Below are positions 60,485 to 64,000 of a stretch of 64,000 bases of DNA, one piece after another. The notes beneath the pieces were generated by a model. It searched no databases, was not told the origin of the DNA, and saw only the letters and a program-made list of their open reading frames with translations. This stretch comes from JAWPMT01 sp965267435. Lineage in GTDB: Bacteria; Bacteroidota; Bacteroidia; Cytophagales; Cyclobacteriaceae. The position numbers were made by a program, and so were the translations under genes. The stretch is taken from positions 744,001-808,000 of the forward strand of contig OZ253960.1 of assembly GCA_965267435.1 (NCBI GenBank), given 5' to 3'. Numbering within the stretch: position 1 is the stretch's first letter; each line of letters begins with the position of its first letter.

Positions 60485-61428
60485 TGGTCATCAATCAAAT
60501 CGAGGTGGGCCCGGGGGAGTCCCGGACGATCGATGTCAATATAGCGAAGCTCCCTTCCCACAGCTCCATTAATATTTCGGTGCGTGTGGATCGATCCACG
60601 AAGCCCGGCCCCGTTCTGCTGTTGACGGGAGGACTCCATGGGGACGAGATCAACGGCATAGAGATCGTACGCCGGATGCTGGAACATCAGTGGAATGTGC
60701 CCACATCTGGTACGACCATCTGCATTCCTATCATTAACATTTATGGCTTCATCCATTCATCCAGGTACGTCCCTGATGGGAAAGATGTTAATCGTGCTTT
60801 TCCTGGCAATAAAACTGGCTCCTTGGCTTCGCGCGTTGCGCACTATCTGATGAAAGACATCATTCCACAGATAGACCTTGGTCTCGACTTCCATACGGGT
60901 GGAGCAGACCGGACGAATTACCCTCAGATTCGTTGTGCACTGCGGGATCCCAATAATGCCGAGTTGGCTGCCGCCTTTCAGGCTCCCTTTATTGTGGATT
61001 CCAAGTATCGGCCAAAGTCTATTCGCCAGCAGGCAGCTCGGAAGGGGAAGCACATACTGGTGTATGAAGGGGGAGAGTCTTCCCGTTTTGACGAATTCGC
61101 CATCCAAATGGGGATCCAGGGGGCACTGCGCGTAATGAAGCACCTGGGCATGAGGGAGGAGGAAGTGTCTCCGCCGGATTATGAGACCCGCGTCATCAAA
61201 AACTCTTCCTGGGTTCGAGCCAGGGCCTCTGGACTACTGCAATCACTGGTCGAGAGCGGTCAGGCAGTATCGAAGAACGAAATTGTGGCTTACATCACCG
61301 ATCCCTTTGCGGAATTCAAGGTACCTGTGAAGAGCCCGACTAAAGGTTTTGTTATTGGTCTCAATAACAACCCGATCTTGCACCAGGGGGACGCCATTAT
61401 GCACATTGGCGTTCCGAGAGACCGATAA
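60484..61428 (+). CDS. AstE/AspA-like deacylase (succinylglutamate desuccinylase/aspartoacylase family)
   Basis: 314 aa starting at GTG 60484, one base shared with the rimK stop. Zinc sites are LLTGGLHGDEINGIEI (HxxE) and LGLDFHTGG (His), with a catalytic Glu region YEGGESSRFDE. It should hydrolyse an N-acyl or peptide-like bond at the C- or N-terminus of an acidic amino acid. Fixed neighbourhood with RimK and a retropepsin-like protease suggests joint action on glutamate-tailed or acidic peptides. Convergent with the methyltransferase (4-bp gap). Confidence 0.92.
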   Translation: MVINQIEVGPGESRTIDVNIAKLPSHSSINISVRVDRSTKPGPVLLLTGGLHGDEINGIEIVRRMLEHQWNVPTSGTTICIPIINIYGFIHSSRYVPDGKDVNRAFPGNKTGSLASRVAHYLMKDIIPQIDLGLDFHTGGADRTNYPQIRCALRDPNNAELAAAFQAPFIVDSKYRPKSIRQQAARKGKHILVYEGGESSRFDEFAIQMGIQGALRVMKHLGMREEEVSPPDYETRVIKNSSWVRARASGLLQSLVESGQAVSKNEIVAYITDPFAEFKVPVKSPTKGFVIGLNNNPILHQGDAIMHIGVPRDR

Positions 61429-61432
61429 GAAG

Positions 61433-62128
61433 TTAGATTCTCTCGTAAATGAAGAACTCGGAACGAGATGTTGTCTCGGCATTCCCGTCAAAGGGATATT
61501 TGTTGGGGATATGAGCCTTCAACATGAAGGCCGGAGCATGCTCAGAGATCCACGGTGTGAACTTTCGTCGTCTTACCTGAGGTAATGTAGGGTTAGGCTC
61601 CTTATCATCTGCATTAGACGCGTAAATGATCACATACTTTTTGGCAGCGTTGAAGAGAGACCTTAGGTGGGCCTCAAAAACGGCCTCCTCCACCAAATGG
61701 AATAGCACATCTAAACTAAGCGCGAGGTCGGCCCTGTCCCACTGGTACTCGGTCAAATGCTTGAATGTTTTACTGGGATCGTCATACAACTTTTGGCAGT
61801 GCGCTACGGCGCTTTCGCTCACTTCAAAACCCACATATTGAGGTATGTCGAGCAATCGCAGTTGATTACCATCGCCAAAACCAAAATCGATCACAGACTT
61901 AATGTCATTCTCCTTTATGAAAGCGTTGATCGTATCAGCCTTGAATTGTGCCAATCGGTTGTAAGACCCAGGGCCGGAGTCACCTCCTGATTTGTAGCGA
62001 TTCTCCCAATGCTCCTGGGAGGTTGTGAACGGTGCTACCTTCTTCAAGCGCCGGCGAATGGAGGTTGTCCATTTTCCGAGGATAGGTATCTTCTTAATTT
62101 GGTTCTTCATCCAGAGAGGGTCGGCCAT
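61433..62128 (-). CDS. class I SAM-dependent methyltransferase
   Basis: 231 aa. SVIDFGFGDGNQLRLL is a glycine-rich SAM motif (DFGFGDG), followed by YVGFEVSESAVAHCQ and RADLALSLDVLFHLVEEAVF, typical of class I methyltransferases on small molecules or lipids. Leader is basic and has no signal. Substrate unknown. It faces the deacylase. Confidence 0.9.
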   Translation of the reverse strand: MADPLWMKNQIKKIPILGKWTTSIRRRLKKVAPFTTSQEHWENRYKSGGDSGPGSYNRLAQFKADTINAFIKENDIKSVIDFGFGDGNQLRLLDIPQYVGFEVSESAVAHCQKLYDDPSKTFKHLTEYQWDRADLALSLDVLFHLVEEAVFEAHLRSLFNAAKKYVIIYASNADDKEPNPTLPQVRRRKFTPWISEHAPAFMLKAHIPNKYPFDGNAETTSRSEFFIYERI

Positions 62129-62254
62129 TCATCATAGTCGACCTACTTACTAGCTAGCTGTGGTATTAATTAGTGAATGTACACTTTTTTCAAAAATAGT
62201 ATCAGGTTATTTATTGGTCACTCGTTCAAAATTCGATATTTCGCAGACTAATCG

Positions 62255-63751
62255 TCAATTATCGAGGCCGTTGCGAGCCAATGCACGGCGCCTCTCAAAC
62301 AGCTCCCTCATTCTGACCAGGGCGTCTCTGTTAGCCTCGTCCCCTGCGAGGTTGTGATGCTCCTCTGGGTCAGTCGTATGGTCATACAATTCTTCCTTGG
62401 CTTCGGCAACGTCCTCGCCCCAGCGTGTATAGCGCCATTGGCCCGTCCGTAAGGTCCCGCCTTTGCCGCCAAAGGAGATAGTGTAGGCGGGTATATCGCC
62501 TGCGATGGCATCGTCCCCGCGTACTGCGGGGGCCAGGCTGCGCCCCTGCAATATCTTTGGAGCGTTCTTTTGCAGCCCAGAGAGGTCGGCAAGCGTAGGA
62601 TACAGATCGATCAACTCTGTGACTCCATTTACTGTCGTTCCGTGAGATGCAGGATAACGGGGGTCGGCAATGATCATTGGTACGCGGACAGAGCCTTCCC
62701 AGAGGCTCACTTTCGACCAGCAGTCGTGCTCACCGAGGTTGTAGCCATGATCCGAGATGAAAACAACGATCGTTTCCTTTCGCAAATCGAGACGATCCAG
62801 GGCGTCGAGCAATCGGCCCACCTGCTGATCCATGAACCTGACACTCGCCAGATAGCCACTGATGACCTTCTCTTTGTGGTGCTCTTCCATGCCCCAACCC
62901 CTCTCATTGCGCTGTCGCAAGGCCTCAGATGGTACATTGTCATTTACCACAGCCTCCGGTATTTCCATCTCCGTGTCGGGATAGGGCTCGTAGCAATTCT
63001 CCGGGGCCACAAATGGAACATGGGGGCGTACCAATCCTACCCCGATGAAGAAAGGCGCCTGGGGCTTTGGCTTTACTTTATTGGTGGCACCCTCGGCGAC
63101 GGCGGCAGCCCTGCTTTCAAGTAGGGCGATGGCCTGGCTTGTGGCCATATAGTCGGTTTGAGTGGCAGCCAACTCATCCCTGATGATCATACGCGAGAAG
63201 TTCCCCCCATAGTGCAGGTTCTTTGGGGATAGCAATTCCAAAGTGCCCTGACTGAGAGTCTCAGGACCTAGCACATTGTAGGCGTAGTCCCATGAGTCGG
63301 GATCATCAGCGCCGGGGCCACCATTTTCTATACCGCCGGGAACACCCATGTGAAATATCTTGGATACACGGGCCGAATAATACCCCTGCTCCTTGAAGAA
63401 GCCGGCGAGTGATGGGTGATCTGCAAGATCAGAGTTGGCCGTGCGGAAGTTGCCGATGATGTACTGGTTGGATATCAACTTGTTCGTTTCGGGATACAGC
63501 CCACTCATGAACGACGCGCGGGATGGTCCGCACAGTGGATATTGGCAGTAAGTCCGGTCAAACTGTACTCCTTCACTGGCAAGTCGATCAAGATGAGGGG
63601 TGTGGTCCTTCTGCCGGTCGTAGGGACCTATTCGTGTGTTCAGGTCATCCGAGATGATTAGCAGGACATTCGGCTGTTGCTGTGCCAGGCAGATGGGAGC
63701 TGTCGCTGCAAGGCAAAGAATTAGGAGGAAGGTGACTGTTCGTAGGCTCAT
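62255..63751 (-). CDS. secreted S1-family sulfatase (iduronate-2-sulfatase-like)
   Basis: 498 aa from ATG 63751 with signal peptide (LRTVTFLLILCLAATAPICLA); a longer frame to 63811 lacks support. Motifs are PNVLLIISDDLNTRIG (metal Asp pair), CGPSRASFMSG (Cys/Ser-Arg formylglycine motif), VGLVRPHVPFVAP and FISDHGYNLGEHDCWSK. It hydrolyses sulfate esters on polysaccharides in the periplasm; requires a formylglycine-generating enzyme or anSME. No polysaccharide lyase is nearby; the sulfotransferase 55 kb away is the only link to sulfate chemistry. Confidence 0.95.
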   Translation of the reverse strand: MSLRTVTFLLILCLAATAPICLAQQQPNVLLIISDDLNTRIGPYDRQKDHTPHLDRLASEGVQFDRTYCQYPLCGPSRASFMSGLYPETNKLISNQYIIGNFRTANSDLADHPSLAGFFKEQGYYSARVSKIFHMGVPGGIENGGPGADDPDSWDYAYNVLGPETLSQGTLELLSPKNLHYGGNFSRMIIRDELAATQTDYMATSQAIALLESRAAAVAEGATNKVKPKPQAPFFIGVGLVRPHVPFVAPENCYEPYPDTEMEIPEAVVNDNVPSEALRQRNERGWGMEEHHKEKVISGYLASVRFMDQQVGRLLDALDRLDLRKETIVVFISDHGYNLGEHDCWSKVSLWEGSVRVPMIIADPRYPASHGTTVNGVTELIDLYPTLADLSGLQKNAPKILQGRSLAPAVRGDDAIAGDIPAYTISFGGKGGTLRTGQWRYTRWGEDVAEAKEELYDHTTDPEEHHNLAGDEANRDALVRMRELFERRRALARNGLDN

Positions 63752-63820
63752 TGGTTCAATAGGTAAATCGAGCAAAAGATAGCCATATTGCCAGCAAACC
63801 ACGGAGCACAATAGTCTGGA

Positions 63821-63848
63821 AATAAAAAAAGTGGCTCAGGGCCACTTT
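63821..63848 (-). terminator. terminator of the right-edge gene
   Basis: AAAGTGGC (63828-63835) and GCCACTTT (63841-63848) with loop TCAGG. On the minus strand it is followed by TTTTTTATTT, 25 bp after the stop at 63874. Confidence 0.8.
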
Positions 63849-63873
63849 CTATAACTTCAATTTCCGGGATGTA

Positions 63874-64000
63874 CTAGCCAGCCTTCACCTTCAACATGTC
63901 ACCCATGCCAAATGCTCCGTAGATGCCTTGCATCAATTGCTCCAGTTGGCCATTGTAAGGATCGATGTGATCTCCCATGCCCATTTTGTCCACAACCGTT
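63874..64000 (-). CDS. C-terminus of an unidentified gene (cut by window edge)
   Basis: Minus-strand frame from the right edge to a TAG at 63876-63874 encodes 41 residues ending GAFGMGDMLKVKAG, preceded by MGMGDHIDPYNGQLEQLM. Met- and Gly-rich, no recognisable domain in this fragment. The terminator at 63821-63848 supports it as a real gene end. Confidence 0.6.
   Translation of the reverse strand, partial: TVVDKMGMGDHIDPYNGQLEQLMQGIYGAFGMGDMLKVKAG

Overview
The window reads as chromosomal DNA of a Bacteroidota bacterium, most likely a Saprospiria/Lewinella-type or related marine lineage of roughly 50% GC. That placement is inferred from gene content: a LytTR response regulator, an LruC-domain lipoprotein, amidohydrolases fused to TolB-like propellers, many short lipoproteins, a hydantoinase/carbamoylase-type M20 peptidase, an S1-type sulfatase, a rimK triad, few Shine-Dalgarno sequences and TTG-N20-TAnnTTT promoter-like pairs. 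No rRNA, tRNA, CRISPR array, transposase or prophage gene was seen. The first gene is cut by the left edge and the last by the right edge.

Bases 1-21200 are dominated by a surface/exopolysaccharide (EPS) locus. After a histidine kinase and LytTR regulator pair come two glycosyltransferases on the plus strand and a roughly 900-bp repeat- and hairpin-rich gap. A tight seven-gene minus-strand operon follows (13520 down to 4898): half-length TolC-like protein, Wzz/Wzc-like co-polymerase with a degenerate kinase domain, glycosyltransferase, Wzx-type flippase, PAPS sulfotransferase and two more glycosyltransferases. Divergent from it are an O-acyltransferase and a Wzy/ligase-like polymerase. An FkbM methyltransferase follows. 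A second minus-strand operon (21151 down to 17638) has a CheY-like receiver, a priming sugar-phosphate transferase carrying a pseudo-receiver domain, and an LruC lipoprotein. The upstream regions of these two minus-strand operons share sequence motifs. Together the genes predict a sulfated and acylated Wzx/Wzy-type polysaccharide, but no Wza-type SLBB exporter is present.

Bases 21400-34960 hold secreted hydrolases and envelope proteins (two convergent amidohydrolases, a beta/gamma-crystallin-like secreted protein, an M1-like lipoprotein peptidase, a barrel-like protein with an HExxH motif, an M20 amidase, a PHP-domain phosphoesterase) plus small cytosolic proteins. Bases 35080-39350 encode a sensor kinase and a sigma-54 activator whose receiver resembles that of the LytTR regulator. 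Bases 39380-50000 carry mostly single metabolic and housekeeping genes. A gap at 49797-50191 contains, with its flank, three DnaA-box-like sequences.

Bases 50192-57690 are redox-centred: a GMC oxidoreductase with its subunit-3 partner and a divergent AraC regulator, an msrA/small protein/msrB cluster, and a 2Fe-2S plus molybdopterin oxidoreductase pair of the isoquinoline 1-oxidoreductase type. Bases 59101-61430 form the compact triad of retropepsin-like protease, RimK ligase and AstE/AspA-like deacylase. The right end has a methyltransferase, a sulfatase and the C-terminus of an unidentified gene.
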